This document shows positions 28,853 through 37,441 of a DNA stretch of 64,000 nt, one piece after another. This DNA is from JAEUMW01 sp963734295 (GTDB lineage Bacteria > Pseudomonadota > Gammaproteobacteria > Burkholderiales > JAEUMW01). The stretch is from assembly GCA_963734295.1 (NCBI GenBank), contig CAVTGS010000012.1, positions 124,001 to 188,000 of the forward strand, in the 5' to 3' direction. Under the pieces are notes generated by a model that saw nothing but the letters and a program-made list of their open reading frames with translations, was not told the DNA's origin and ran no database searches. Made by a program: the position numbers and the translations under genes. The number at the start of each line of letters is the position of its first letter. The stretch's first letter is position 1.

Positions 28853-28913
28853 GATGTGGCCTCCTTGTCACCGATATGGCCAGCGCTCAGCTCGCGCCGG
28901 TACCACCGCCGAT

Positions 28914-29900
28914 TCATTCGATCACCCTGTCCGCGCGAAGCAGTACCGACTGAGGGATCGTCACGCCGAGTGATTTGGCGGTTCTGAGATTGATCACCAA
29001 CTCAAAGTTGGTGGGCTGTTCCACCGGCAGATCGGCCGGATTGGCACCCTTGAGGATCTTGTCCACGTAGGTCGCGGCTCTCCTGTAGTTTTCGGCGAGG
29101 TTTTGGCCGTAGCTCATGAGACCACCTGATTCGGCAAACTCCCGCCATGTGCCTATCGCTCGCAATCGCCTTGTTAGAGCAAGGTCTGCGATTTCCTTGC
29201 GCAGCGTAAACAGTATCGAATGGGGCAGCACAAGAAGCGCGTCAGGATGTTCCTTCGTCAAAGTTGCAAGTGCGGTTTCGAGCTCGCCTGGTCCCGAGAC
29301 TTGCACGGGCAGGAGTTTCACTCCCAGACGCTGCGCGCCGATCTGCAGATGGCGCAACCAGCCGCTGCCGCTCGGGCTCGACGGATCCACGACAACCACA
29401 ACGTGCGAAATCTTCGGTTCGGAGGCGTCCAGAAACTCGAGCATTTTCCGGATCAAGTCTTCATATTGACCGGATAAACCAGTTGTGTTTCCGCCGGGCC
29501 GGGCGAAACTGGAAATCAATCCCTGACCGACCGGGTCGGCGACTGCGACCATGACGATCGGGATGTTCGCCGTTGCTTGCTGCGCCGCAAGCGTTGCAAA
29601 CGACGTCGCCGTTAGCAGCACGTCGGGTTTCAGTTCAATGAGCTCAGCCGCAAGACCCGGGAGGCGCTCGTATCTGCCTTCCGCCCACCGGTGGTCGATG
29701 ACGAGGTTCTGTCCTTCCACATAGCCGTGTTCTCGCATCCCCTGCGAGAAACTCCGAGCAAGTGCACCGGCGGCCGCTTCCGAGCTGGGCGACAAGTAAC
29801 CGATGCGCACAACGCGCGGGGGCGGCTGCGCGACGCACGGTGCTGCCAAAGAAAGCAACGTTGCCAGCCCGAGTGCGATTGCCAACATTTTCGACATCAC
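28914..29900 (-). CDS. TrpX-type ABC transporter substrate-binding protein (328 aa)
   Basis: Intact periplasmic binding protein of the ABC_sub_bind family. Signal peptide MMSKMLAIALGLATLLSLAA with cleavage after CVA; then RIGYLSPSSEA, FSQGMREHGYVEGQN, LARxGGNTTGLSG-like block, SHVVVVVDPSS, GGLMSYGQNL, YVDKILKGANPADLP and the family end VLLRADRVIE. The family feeds amino acid/aromatic-type ABC importers, but no permease or ATPase lies nearby, so a sensory or orphan role is possible. One of a tandem set of four plus a remnant. Confidence 0.85.
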   Translation of the reverse strand: MMSKMLAIALGLATLLSLAAPCVAQPPPRVVRIGYLSPSSEAAAGALARSFSQGMREHGYVEGQNLVIDHRWAEGRYERLPGLAAELIELKPDVLLTATSFATLAAQQATANIPIVMVAVADPVGQGLISSFARPGGNTTGLSGQYEDLIRKMLEFLDASEPKISHVVVVVDPSSPSGSGWLRHLQIGAQRLGVKLLPVQVSGPGELETALATLTKEHPDALLVLPHSILFTLRKEIADLALTRRLRAIGTWREFAESGGLMSYGQNLAENYRRAATYVDKILKGANPADLPVEQPTNFELVINLRTAKSLGVTIPQSVLLRADRVIE

Positions 29901-29925
29901 GCTTCGCGTCCTCCGTCTTGTACCC

Positions 29926-30070
29926 TCATTCGATCACCTTGTCCGCCCGCATCAAGACCGATTGGGGGACGGCGACGCCAGCGCTCGCGCCGTGTTCTGG
30001 TTGACGGTGCGCTCGGTGCGCTCGACGGTGGCCCGCTCGATCGGCACTTCGCCGAACCTGAGGCGTGATA
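29926..30070 (-). pseudogene. 3' remnant of another TrpX-type binding-protein gene
   Basis: Only the last 45 or so codons remain: a degenerate LPVEQP(T)-like part and the family signature VAVPQSVLMRADKVIE before the stop, with one frame change. It lies directly upstream of an intact paralogue, showing that the array once held at least five copies. Confidence 0.55.
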
Positions 30071-30140
30071 CCGTGATACGACTCTGCGTTATCCTGTATC
30101 GCATGAAGTGACCATTCAAACACCTTGCGGGAGCTTTTCC

Positions 30141-30446
30141 ATGCCGATTTCCGTCCGCCTGGATCGTGTGCTCGAAAGCCGCCTGAACCATCTCAGCGAA
30201 AAGCTTCGCGTGAATAAGAGCGAGATCATCAAGCGCAGCCTGGAAGCATTCCTGGAGCAATTCGACCAACCCCACACCGCCTTCGAGCTTGGCGAGGACT
30301 TGTTCGGCGCGGACAAGTCGCCGGGCAAAGCGGTCGCCACGGATTACAAGAAGCTTTTGAAAGAGAAGCTCCGTGCAAAGCATTCTGATGGACGGGAATT
30401 TGAGAAGAGCTATAGCCGAACGGCTCATCGCTGTTCTCTCGACTAA
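30141..30446 (+). CDS. Ribbon-helix-helix protein, antitoxin-like (101 aa)
   Basis: ATG 30141 gives MPISVRLDRVLESRLNHL and KSEIIKRSLEAFLEQF: a strand with alternating residues followed by two helices, the ribbon-helix-helix fold of CopG/RelB-type antitoxins. After it comes ELGEDLFGADKSPG, usual in antitoxins paired with PIN toxins. No toxin gene follows; a short stretch to 30476 reads ILMDG...LIAVLSTNDSA in another frame and could be a toxin remnant. It is the only + strand gene inside the binding-protein array, so it was probably inserted there. Confidence 0.65.
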   Translation: MPISVRLDRVLESRLNHLSEKLRVNKSEIIKRSLEAFLEQFDQPHTAFELGEDLFGADKSPGKAVATDYKKLLKEKLRAKHSDGREFEKSYSRTAHRCSLD

Positions 30447-30470
30447 TGACTCGGCGATCATCGGAGACGG

Positions 30471-30926
30471 TCATTGATGGAGGTTGAAGATATGCACCTT
30501 CGTCAGCCACCTGCCGTCGCGTTGATGTTCGAAGATGCGGACGGTGTTGCCTGACAGTTTCGTCGGCTCACCGGAGTCCTTGCGGACGACGACTGTCCAC
30601 CTGGCGACCTGATAGGCGAACTCGCCATCTTGGTGGATGCTCACGATTTCGAAGGTGTGTTCCTTCCGATTTCCTGGCTTGAGCCGGTCTTCCCAGAATT
30701 GCCTGATAGCTTCCGATCCGTTGACCGGCTGCGCGCCCGGCGGCAGCAGGATTGCGTCTCGCGTGTACATCGCCAGGAATGCCGCAGGCTGGTTGCCGTT
30801 GTATGCCGCGAGCCAGCGGGCGTTATCCGCCTCCATCACGGCGCGGAGGTCCTCCGCCCGCGCCGCCAGGGCAACCGCTGCGCACGCTGCAAGCAGGGCC
30901 ACGCCGAACACACGTTTCGCTTTCAT
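30471..30926 (-). CDS. Secreted SnoaL/DUF4440-like protein (151 aa)
   Basis: ATG 30926 follows GGGGAGGAG, a strong ribosome site. A signal peptide (MKAKRVFGVALLAACAAVAL, cleavage after ARA) precedes a cone-shaped NTF2-like domain: NARWLAAYNGNQPAAFLAMY, DAILLPPGAQPVNG, IRQFWEDRL and WTVVVRKDSG. This is the DUF4440/SnoaL pattern, with roles from isomerase to ligand binding. It sits between binding-protein genes on the same strand. Substrate unknown. Confidence 0.75.
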   Translation of the reverse strand: MKAKRVFGVALLAACAAVALAARAEDLRAVMEADNARWLAAYNGNQPAAFLAMYTRDAILLPPGAQPVNGSEAIRQFWEDRLKPGNRKEHTFEIVSIHQDGEFAYQVARWTVVVRKDSGEPTKLSGNTVRIFEHQRDGRWLTKVHIFNLHQ

Positions 30927-30981
30927 CGCAGCACTCCTCCCCAAAAGATTCAGTTCGATCAGACGGGTATGCATTGCCGGC

Positions 30982-31992
30982 TCATTCAATCACCTTGTCT
31001 GCCAGAATCAGCACGGACCGGGGAATCGAGATACCGAGCGCCTTCGCGGTCTTGAGGTTGACCACCAGCTCGATCCTGGTCGGTTGCTCGACGGGCAGGT
31101 CGCCCGGCTTGGCGCCCTTCAGAATCCTGTCGACGAAGATGGCGGCGTGGCGATACAAGGCGGGTATATTCGGTCCATAGGACATGAGGCCACCAGCCTC
31201 CGGAACTTCCTCGAATGGATACATCGCGGGGAGGTGGTTCTTGGTGGCGAGCTCTGCGACCTGTCGGCGATAAACGAACGTCATGGCGTCCGAGAAGGTG
31301 ACCATGGCCTCGGCGCCCTCGCGCGTCATTGTTCCGAAGGCAGTCTCGAACTCTCCCGGCCCGCGAGCTTCCACGGGCAGCAGCGTCACTCCGACGTGCT
31401 GGGCTGTTACACGTAGCGCACGCCAGTCGGCCGCGAAGTCGGAGTAACCCGGGTCCCAGAGGACCGCGACGCGGGAGACTTTGGGCACTGCCTCTTTGAG
31501 GAGGGTCAGCCGTTTGGCCGACAATTCAGGGTGTAGCTTCTGGATGCCCGTGACATTGCCTCCCGGGTGTGCGAGGCTCGCGACGATTCCGGCCGCGACC
31601 ATGTCGTCGTTGCACGCTGCCACCACGATGGGAATCGTGCTGGTCGCACGTCGGGTTGCATTGAGCGGTGCCCCACAGTTTGCGACCAGGATGACGTCCG
31701 GTCTGAGCTTGACCAGTTCCGCCGCGAGCCCTGGAAGCCGATCGAGCTGGCCTTCGGCAGATCGGAACTCGATAACACTGTTCCGACCTTCCACATAGCC
31801 GAGTTCGGCCAAGCCCTCCACAAAGGCGCGGTACGGCGGATGGTTGGTGCGCCAAGTCGCGGACGGCACATCCGACGAGAGAAAGCCGATCCGGTAAGCC
31901 TTCGCCGGCGGTTGGGCCGACGCTACGGACGCGGCAAGCAGCCCGACGACAACGAGCATTCTCAGACAAGCGATGCTGTTCCGGTTGTTCAT
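30982..31992 (-). CDS. TrpX-type ABC transporter substrate-binding protein (336 aa)
   Basis: ATG 31992 overlaps the natural stop of the upstream paralogue as ATGA. Signal peptide MNNRNSIACLRMLVVVGLLA, cleavage after ASA; then RIGFLSSDVP, FVEGLAELGYVEGRN, AHPGGNVTGIQ, SRVAVLWDPGY, GGLMSYGPNI, FVDRILKGAKPGDLP and VLILADKVIE. Full length for the family. As sequenced it is fused in frame to the preceding gene by a one-base insertion there; that fusion is judged artefactual. Confidence 0.85.
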   Translation of the reverse strand: MNNRNSIACLRMLVVVGLLAASVASAQPPAKAYRIGFLSSDVPSATWRTNHPPYRAFVEGLAELGYVEGRNSVIEFRSAEGQLDRLPGLAAELVKLRPDVILVANCGAPLNATRRATSTIPIVVAACNDDMVAAGIVASLAHPGGNVTGIQKLHPELSAKRLTLLKEAVPKVSRVAVLWDPGYSDFAADWRALRVTAQHVGVTLLPVEARGPGEFETAFGTMTREGAEAMVTFSDAMTFVYRRQVAELATKNHLPAMYPFEEVPEAGGLMSYGPNIPALYRHAAIFVDRILKGAKPGDLPVEQPTRIELVVNLKTAKALGISIPRSVLILADKVIE

Positions 31993-33042
31993 TCGATCAC
32001 CTTGTCCGCTCGCATCAGGACCGACTGTGGGAATGGTCAAGCCGAGCGCCCTGGCGGTCTTCAGATTGATGACCAGCTCGAACTGGGTTGGCTGCTCCAC
32101 CGGCAGATCTCCCGGCTTGGTGCCCTTCAGAATCTTGTCGACGTAGGTTGCGGCTCTCCGGTAGAACTCGGGAAGGTTGAGCCCATAGCTCATCAAGCCT
32201 CCGGCTTCGGCAAACTCCGCCCACGGACCGATTGCTGGCAGACCGCTCGCCTTGGCAAAGTCTGCGATCCGTTTGTGCTGGAAGTAAAGCAACGACGACG
32301 GCAGCGTGATGAGCGCATCGGGACGCCCTTTCATCACGGTGGAGAATGCGCCGTCGAAGTCGTTCGGGCCACGGACTTCCACGGGCAGGAGCTTGACCCC
32401 CAACGCCTGCGCCGTGGTCTGACTATCCCTCAGAAAGCCGACGGTGGCCGGGATGGCCCCATCCGCCAGCACGGCAATGTGCGACGCCTTGGGAGCCATG
32501 TCGTTGAGCAGCTCCGGCATTTTCTTGACCAGGTCTTCGTACTGACCGGATAGACCCGTTACGTTTCCCCCGGGTTGCGCGAAGCTGGCGACCAGGCCCT
32601 GGCCGACAGGATTGGCAATTGCCACCATGACAATCGGGATCGTCGCAGTTGCTTGCTTCGCGGCCCGAGCCGCAGCCGATGCGGACGTCAGGATCACGTC
32701 GGGTTTCGTCTGGGTCAGCTCAGCCGCAAGGCTCGGGAGGCGGTCATAACTGCCTTCTGCAAAGCGGTACTCCATCACAAGGTTCTGGCCTTCCACATAC
32801 CCAAGGTCGCGCATCCCTTGCAGGAACGCTTTGATAAGGGGACCCTTGACGGCAAGTGTGGCATCCGACAGATAGCCGACTCGGACAACCTTCGCCGGCG
32901 GCTGGGCGGGGGCCAGGCCGGGAGCGGCAAGCAGCCCGATCAGCATGAAAGCGCCGACGCAGGCGCCTAATAGCGCGGACCACAGGGGCGCGAGTACCTC
33001 CAGGAAGCACGGGTCGATGCGTGGGAATCGGGCGCGTTCCAT
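31989..33042 (-). CDS. TrpX-type ABC transporter substrate-binding protein, one-base insertion near its end
   Basis: ATG 33042 follows GAAGGAGG. The leader is long with a hydrophobic core (LLGACVGAFMLIGLLAAPGL), then RVGYLSDATLA, GMRDLGYVEGQN, AQPGGNVTGLSG, SHIAVLADGAI, GGLMSYGLNL and YVDKILKGTKPGDLP. At 32029-32031 a GGG (CCC on the coding strand) is probably one base too long: removing one gives the expected IPQSVLMRADKVIE and a stop at 31989. As written the frame runs on into the next gene. First gene of the - strand array. Confidence 0.8.
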
Positions 33043-33188
33043 CGTCTTCCAGCCTCCTTCCCAATATAGTCCTGCATGAGAGCACCTGCGGAACCTTTGC
33101 CGCGGCGATCTCACTCATCCACGCGAAGACCTCGGAACGAGAGGGCCCCGCGCTATTTCGCGCGAGGCGCCTCCTGCTGCATCCGCCA

Positions 33189-33570
33189 TCACATGTTGGA
33201 GCCGTCGGTGGTGCGAAGCCCGTGCTCGACAAACGCGAATTGCTTGTCGAACCTGGCGCTGTCACTCGGGCTGGACGCACTGGCATACACCGGTTCGGCG
33301 TCACCACGAATGTAGGGCGATGAACCATCGCTAATGGCGAGCTGCGCCTGGAGCCATACGCTCTGGGTGTCCGTCTTGTAGGAGCCGACGGTATTGCTGC
33401 CACCTGGCGACGTAAGCTACATACGAAGCGCCGCCGTCGGTGATCGAGAGTTGCTCCTGCAGCCACGCGCTCTGGTCGGAAGCTTGCGCGGGAGCGGCCG
33501 CGAAGAGCGCGCTGAGCGCTCCCGCCGCAATCGCTGCCTGGAACGGTCTGGTGAGTTTCCTGGTGAACAT
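33189..33570 (-). CDS. Small secreted repeat protein, frameshifted
   Basis: ATG 33570 opens a signal peptide (MFTRKLTRPFQAAIAAGALS, cleavage after AQA) and a repeat unit SDQSAWLQEQLSITDGGASY. After a frame change near 33400 a second related unit appears, TDTQSVWLQAQLAISDGSSP, followed by PVYASASS and a stop at 33189. The two units share Q-S-x-W-L-Q-x-Q-L-x-I-(T/S)-D-G. Family not recognised; a secreted or envelope protein with two short repeats. The single indel may be a sequence error. Confidence 0.5.
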
Positions 33571-33825
33571 GGTGAGCCTCCATCTGTTTGGCAGATCTGC
33601 CCGGACATCCCACACCGCTGTCACGGGCTTGTGGAAACTGGTGGTGTGTTGACTGCCAATCTAGGCTGATGGGGCAAGGCATTCTGTGAACGGGTGCACG
33701 CGAATTGTGTGAACTATGCACACTTCGCTGCCCGTGCCTCCGGCTCAGGGCTTCCTCCACTTGGACAGCAGAGAGTTCGGGGGTGTACCGTCGCGGTTCG
33801 ACTTGCTCAATCGAACCGCGTGACC

Positions 33826-34368
33826 ATGCTGCTCGATGCCGACCGATCCGTGCTGCTCATCGTCGATGTCCAGCAACGGCTGCTGCCTGCGATCCACGAG
33901 GGCGCGCAGGTGCTGGCGAACTGCGTGTGGCTGATCCGCCTCGCCCGGCGCTTGCAGGTCCCGGTGGTCGCGTCGGAACACTATCCCCGAGGGCTGGGGC
34001 GCAGCATCCCGGCAGTGCGCGAACTACTTCCACCCGCAGCCTTCATCGAGAAAGCGTTCTTCTCCTGTATCGCCGAGGGTGCGCTGCAGGGACGCCCGGA
34101 GTACGAGCGGGAGCAGTGGGTGGTGGCCGGGACCGAAGCGCACGTGTGCGTGCTGCAGACGGTGCTCGATCTTTGCGCGGCGGAAAAGCAGGTATATGTC
34201 GTCGCGGAAGCGGTGGGCTCGCGTAAACCGCTCGATCGCGAGCTGGCGCTCGCCCGTATGGCCCGCAACGGCGCGGAGGTCGTCTCGCGCGAGATGGTGG
34301 CGTTCGAGTGGCTGAAGCGCGCGGGGACGGACCTCTTCCGCGAGGTCAACCGCGATTTCATCCGCTAA
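33826..34368 (+). CDS. Isochorismatase-family (cysteine) hydrolase (180 aa)
   Basis: A compact alpha/beta hydrolase of the isochorismatase/nicotinamidase superfamily with all three catalytic residues: Asp14 (LLIVDVQQR), Lys76 (FIEKAFFS) and Cys108 (TEAHVCVLQT). The cis-peptide region VAGTEAHVC is typical. ATG 33826 is chosen; GTG 33820 is two codons earlier. Length matches the short hydrolases annotated as isochorismatase or YcaC-like, so the substrate (an amide or vinyl ether) cannot be assigned. It precedes eno with 213 bases between, so it is probably a separate transcript. Confidence 0.85.
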   Translation: MLLDADRSVLLIVDVQQRLLPAIHEGAQVLANCVWLIRLARRLQVPVVASEHYPRGLGRSIPAVRELLPPAAFIEKAFFSCIAEGALQGRPEYEREQWVVAGTEAHVCVLQTVLDLCAAEKQVYVVAEAVGSRKPLDRELALARMARNGAEVVSREMVAFEWLKRAGTDLFREVNRDFIR

Positions 34369-34440
34369 GCGACGACCAGGCGGCGGGCGTTGCCGAGCCT
34401 GGACGGCCGGCCTGCGCGGTCGTGCATGCCGTGGGATTTC

Positions 34441-34469
34441 TTGACCGGGACGACCAAACCCGAAATACT
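34441..34469 (+). promoter_or_regulatory. Predicted sigma70 promoter of eno
   Basis: TTGACC (34441-34446) and AATACT (34464-34469) are exactly 17 bases apart and lie about 112 bases before the enolase ATG, in a stretch with lower GC than its surroundings. Confidence 0.45.
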
Positions 34470-34581
34470 CGCGTCCATGAAGTGGGGTCGCCAAAATCCC
34501 ACCAATCTGTTACTTCACGAAACACGGAACACGCTCGTTCCGCTTGCAAGTCCCGTCCATACGCCAAACAAGGGAGAGATC

Positions 34582-35871
34582 ATGGCAAAAATTTCGAAGG
34601 TCATCGGCAGACAGATCCTGGATTCCCGCGGCAATCCCACGGTAGAGGTCGACGTCGTCCTCGACGACGGGTTCGTGGCCCGAGCCGCGGTCCCGAGCGG
34701 CGCGTCGACCGGCGAGTACGAGGCGTGCGAGCTGCGCGACGGCGACAAGAAGAAATATCTCGGCAAGGGCGTGATGCAGGCCGTCACCAACGTCAACACG
34801 AAGATCGCCCGGCGCCTCAAGGGCAAGGATCCGCTCGACCAGCGCGGCCTCGACGAGGCGATGATCGACCTCGACGGCACCCCCAACAAGAACAGCCTCG
34901 GCGCCAACGCCATCCTCGGGGCCTCGATGGGCATTTGCGTGGCGAGCGCCTATGTGTCGGGCATGCCGGTGTGGAAGTACATCGGCAAGCTGCACAAGAA
35001 CCGCAACTTCGTGCTGCCGACACCGATGGCCAACATCATCAACGGCGGCAAGCACGCGGACAACATGATCGACTTCCAGGAGTTCATGGTCATGCCGGTG
35101 GGCGCACCGTCCTACTCGGAAGGTCTGCGCTGGATCACCGAGGTCTTCCATACCCTGAAGGGCATCCTGAAGAAGGCGAAGAAGGCGACGTCGGTGGGCG
35201 ACGAGGGGGGCTTCGCGCCGGACCTCACCAATGATCAGGCCCTGGAAGTGGTGATGGAGGCGATCGCGGCAGCCGGCTACAAGGCGGGATCCCAATTGGC
35301 CATCGCGTTGGACTGCGCTTCGTCCGAGCTCTTCGACGAAGGCGAGCGCAAGGGCTACAAGTTCTGGAAGTCCGACCCCGACAAGCTCTACACCGCCGAC
35401 GACATGGTCGCGAAGTATGCGGACTGGTGCAAGAAATACCCGATCGTCTCCATCGAGGACGGCCTCGACCAGAACGACTGGGACGGCTATGTGAAGTTCA
35501 CCAAGGCCATGGGCAAGAAGGTGCAGATCGTCGGCGACGACTTCTTCGTCACCAACACCGAACGCCTCAAGCAGGGCATCGACACGAACGCCGCCAACGC
35601 GATCCTCATCAAGGTCAACCAGATCGGGACCGTGACCGAGACCCTGGACTGCATCAAGATGGCGCAGAAGGCGGGCTACGGGGTCATCTGCTCGCATCGT
35701 TCCGGCGAGACCGAGGACTCCTTCATCGCCGACCTGGCGGTGGGCACCGGCGCCGGCCAGATCAAGACCGGCAGCCTGTCCCGCAGCGACCGCATCGCCA
35801 AGTACAACCAGCTGCTCCGCATCGAGGAGCAGCTCGGCAAGAAAGCGAAGTACCAGGGCAAGATCCGCTGA
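34582..35871 (+). CDS. eno: Enolase (phosphopyruvate hydratase, 429 aa)
   Basis: Converts 2-phosphoglycerate to phosphoenolpyruvate in glycolysis. Clear full-length enolase: MAKISKVIGRQILDSRGNPT at the N-terminus, SGASTGEYEA loop, VGDEGGFAPDL, metal-ligand regions ALDCAS, SIEDGLDQNDWDG and VGDDFFVTN, catalytic Lys in ILIKVNQIGT, and SHRSGETEDSFIADLAVG. ATG 34582 follows AGGGAGAG. Length is normal. Oddly the gene is not next to pyrG or ftsB, its common neighbours in proteobacteria, but stands 32 bases before the radical SAM/peptide cluster on the same strand, so that cluster may be read through from the eno promoter. Confidence 0.97.
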   Translation: MAKISKVIGRQILDSRGNPTVEVDVVLDDGFVARAAVPSGASTGEYEACELRDGDKKKYLGKGVMQAVTNVNTKIARRLKGKDPLDQRGLDEAMIDLDGTPNKNSLGANAILGASMGICVASAYVSGMPVWKYIGKLHKNRNFVLPTPMANIINGGKHADNMIDFQEFMVMPVGAPSYSEGLRWITEVFHTLKGILKKAKKATSVGDEGGFAPDLTNDQALEVVMEAIAAAGYKAGSQLAIALDCASSELFDEGERKGYKFWKSDPDKLYTADDMVAKYADWCKKYPIVSIEDGLDQNDWDGYVKFTKAMGKKVQIVGDDFFVTNTERLKQGIDTNAANAILIKVNQIGTVTETLDCIKMAQKAGYGVICSHRSGETEDSFIADLAVGTGAGQIKTGSLSRSDRIAKYNQLLRIEEQLGKKAKYQGKIR

Positions 35872-35903
35872 GGCGGTTGCCGCGGGAGGGCGCTCGCCAG
35901 TCC

Positions 35904-36284
35904 ATGGAACTTGCGGCGCTCTCCCGGACGATCGCAGAGCGCTTCGGCTGCGAATGCCGTTTGCGTGCGCACCGTAGCCCAGGCGGGGAGGTGCTCCAGG
36001 TTCGCTACGACACGGCGTGGCTGCCGCGGACCTGGGATGCCTTCATCGGCACGGACGACGAGACGAGCCAGTCGATTGCCGACTTCGTGCGCGATGCGAC
36101 GGGGGCGACGCGATTCGAGGCGATCGAGGTCGAGCACGTCGCGCGCGCCGTGCGGACGGTGTGGCTTCCCGTGGGCACGGACGGCGTCGTCGCCGTGCCG
36201 GCTGCTCCGGAGTACTTCCGGCGCACGGGGCAGGAGGCGGCGTATTCGCCCGACCTGCACACCGAGCATCGCTTCAAGCTCTGA
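35904..36284 (+). CDS. Uncharacterised protein of the radical SAM/peptide cluster (126 aa)
   Basis: Not recognised. Starts at ATG 35904 and ends 13 bases before radical SAM 1. A compact mixed alpha/beta protein with ERFGCECRLRAHRS, VRYDTAWLPRTWDAF, DFVRDATGATRFEAIEVEH and a C-terminal VVAVPAAPEYFRRTGQEAAY. No signal peptide or membrane helix. It does not look like a PqqD-type peptide-binding domain by eye, but its position matches that of accessory or peptide-carrier proteins in RiPP clusters (inference). Confidence 0.6.
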   Translation: MELAALSRTIAERFGCECRLRAHRSPGGEVLQVRYDTAWLPRTWDAFIGTDDETSQSIADFVRDATGATRFEAIEVEHVARAVRTVWLPVGTDGVVAVPAAPEYFRRTGQEAAYSPDLHTEHRFKL

Positions 36285-36297
36285 TCCGCCCCCGCCG

Positions 36298-37251
36298 ATG
36301 CGCATCGACAGCTTGAGCGCGCCGCTTTTCGTCTCGTGGCAGTTGACGCGCGACTGCGACCTCGCCTGCCTGCACTGCTGCACCGAATCGGCGCCCGGCA
36401 AGCGTCTTCCGGACGAGCTCGGCGAGGACGAGGCGATTGCGCTGGCGGCCGATATCATCCGCAGCAAGGTTCCCTACGTCATGCTTTGCGGCGGCGAGCC
36501 CCTGGTCGTGCCGCATTTCTTCGCGCTCGCCGAAAAGCTGGGTGGTGCGGATGTTCAGCTCAAGATCGAAACCAACGGTCAGCGCTTCACGCCTGAGGTC
36601 GCCCAGCGACTCGCGCGGCTGCCGATCCGGTCGATCCAGGTGAGTCTCGACGGCGACACCCCCGCGGTGTACGCGCGGCAGCGACCGGGCGGATCTCTCG
36701 AAAAGGCCCACGCGGCCTGTCGCGCCGTGCGGGCGGCAGGGCTGCCGCTGGAGATCACGTTCGCGCCGACCCGGATCAACCTTCACGAAGCCGAGGCCGT
36801 GATCGCCCGGGCGCGCTCACTCGGCGCCTTTCGCTTCAACACGGGCCAGTCGATGCGCATCGGCACGGCTGCGCGCCACTGGGACAAGCTCGCGCTGCGA
36901 GCCGAAGAGTACAACGCGTATCGGGCGTTGCTCGCGCGGGAGGCCCTTCGCGTTGGTAGTGAAATGGAATTCTGCTATGCTCCCTTCGCGTTGGCGGAAG
37001 CGCTGCGCGGGAGCCTACGGGATCCCCCCGCAACGTTGCTGGTTCTGCCCAACGGCTGGGTCAAGGTCGCGGCGGCGTTACCCCATGTCTGTTCGGATCT
37101 TCGCCGAGCGACACTGGCCGAGGCGTGGGGGGACTACCGCGCAGCGTGGGGGGACGAAGCAGTGCGGGCTGCCGTGCGGGATGCTGCGGGCGACGATGCG
37201 CGGCACGCGCAAGCCAATGCCTGGCGGTTCGTTACGGGTGTTTACGTCTGA
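36298..37251 (+). CDS. Radical SAM protein 1 of a peptide-modification cluster (317 aa)
   Basis: Radical S-adenosylmethionine enzyme: the 4Fe-4S binding CxxxCxxC is Cys20, Cys24, Cys27 (RDCDLACLHCC), the SAM-binding GGEP is at residues 65-68 and LKIETNGQRF follows. The C-terminal region keeps the PqqE-like shape (LLVLPNGWVKVAAALP, then LAEAWGDYRAAW), but I see only isolated cysteines there (EFCYAP, HVCSD) instead of the two-cluster SPASM cysteine set. It probably has at most one auxiliary cluster. It ends 15 bases before the 51-aa peptide gene. Likely substrate: that peptide (inference). Confidence 0.85.
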   Translation: MRIDSLSAPLFVSWQLTRDCDLACLHCCTESAPGKRLPDELGEDEAIALAADIIRSKVPYVMLCGGEPLVVPHFFALAEKLGGADVQLKIETNGQRFTPEVAQRLARLPIRSIQVSLDGDTPAVYARQRPGGSLEKAHAACRAVRAAGLPLEITFAPTRINLHEAEAVIARARSLGAFRFNTGQSMRIGTAARHWDKLALRAEEYNAYRALLAREALRVGSEMEFCYAPFALAEALRGSLRDPPATLLVLPNGWVKVAAALPHVCSDLRRATLAEAWGDYRAAWGDEAVRAAVRDAAGDDARHAQANAWRFVTGVYV

Positions 37252-37266
37252 TCTTTTGGAGGCACG

Positions 37267-37422
37267 ATGATCGAGTCGAAGTCGAAGGTCGAAGCGCGCA
37301 AGAGCGTTGAAGAGTCGAAGTCCGAGGACGTGAAGCCGGTCGAGAAACTCGACTGGGAGACGCCGAAGCTGGAAGACGTCTCGGAGCAGGTGATGGCCCA
37401 GCCCTACATCCGCTTTACCTGA
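37267..37422 (+). CDS. Candidate ribosomally made, modified peptide precursor (51 aa)
   Basis: A short gene with a strong ribosome site (GGAGG, six bases before ATG 37267) placed between two radical SAM genes, 15 and 19 bases from them. The first 28 residues are a Lys/Glu/Ser-rich leader (MIESKSKVEARKSVEESKSE), then DWETPKLEDVSEQ and a distinct hydrophobic C-terminus VMAQPYIRFT. The WxxPxLxD(V/L) block resembles the region before the modified residues in PqqA (WxxPxxxDL) and other radical SAM substrates. Trp, Gln, Pro, Tyr and Phe near the end are possible modification sites. No cysteine is present, so sactipeptide-type thioether bonds are excluded. Confidence 0.7.
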   Translation: MIESKSKVEARKSVEESKSEDVKPVEKLDWETPKLEDVSEQVMAQPYIRFT

Positions 37423-37441
37423 GAACCCGCAGCAATACACG

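Noticed and set aside
30982..33114. A 710-residue fused double binding protein
   Set aside because: One extra base at 32029-32031 removes the natural stop of the first gene; removing it restores the family C-terminus and an ATGA junction, so two separate genes are annotated.
37267..37422. True PqqA and a PQQ operon
   Set aside because: The PqqA Glu-x-x-x-Tyr core is absent and no pqqB, pqqC or pqqD gene is nearby; only the WxxPxxxD pre-core is similar.
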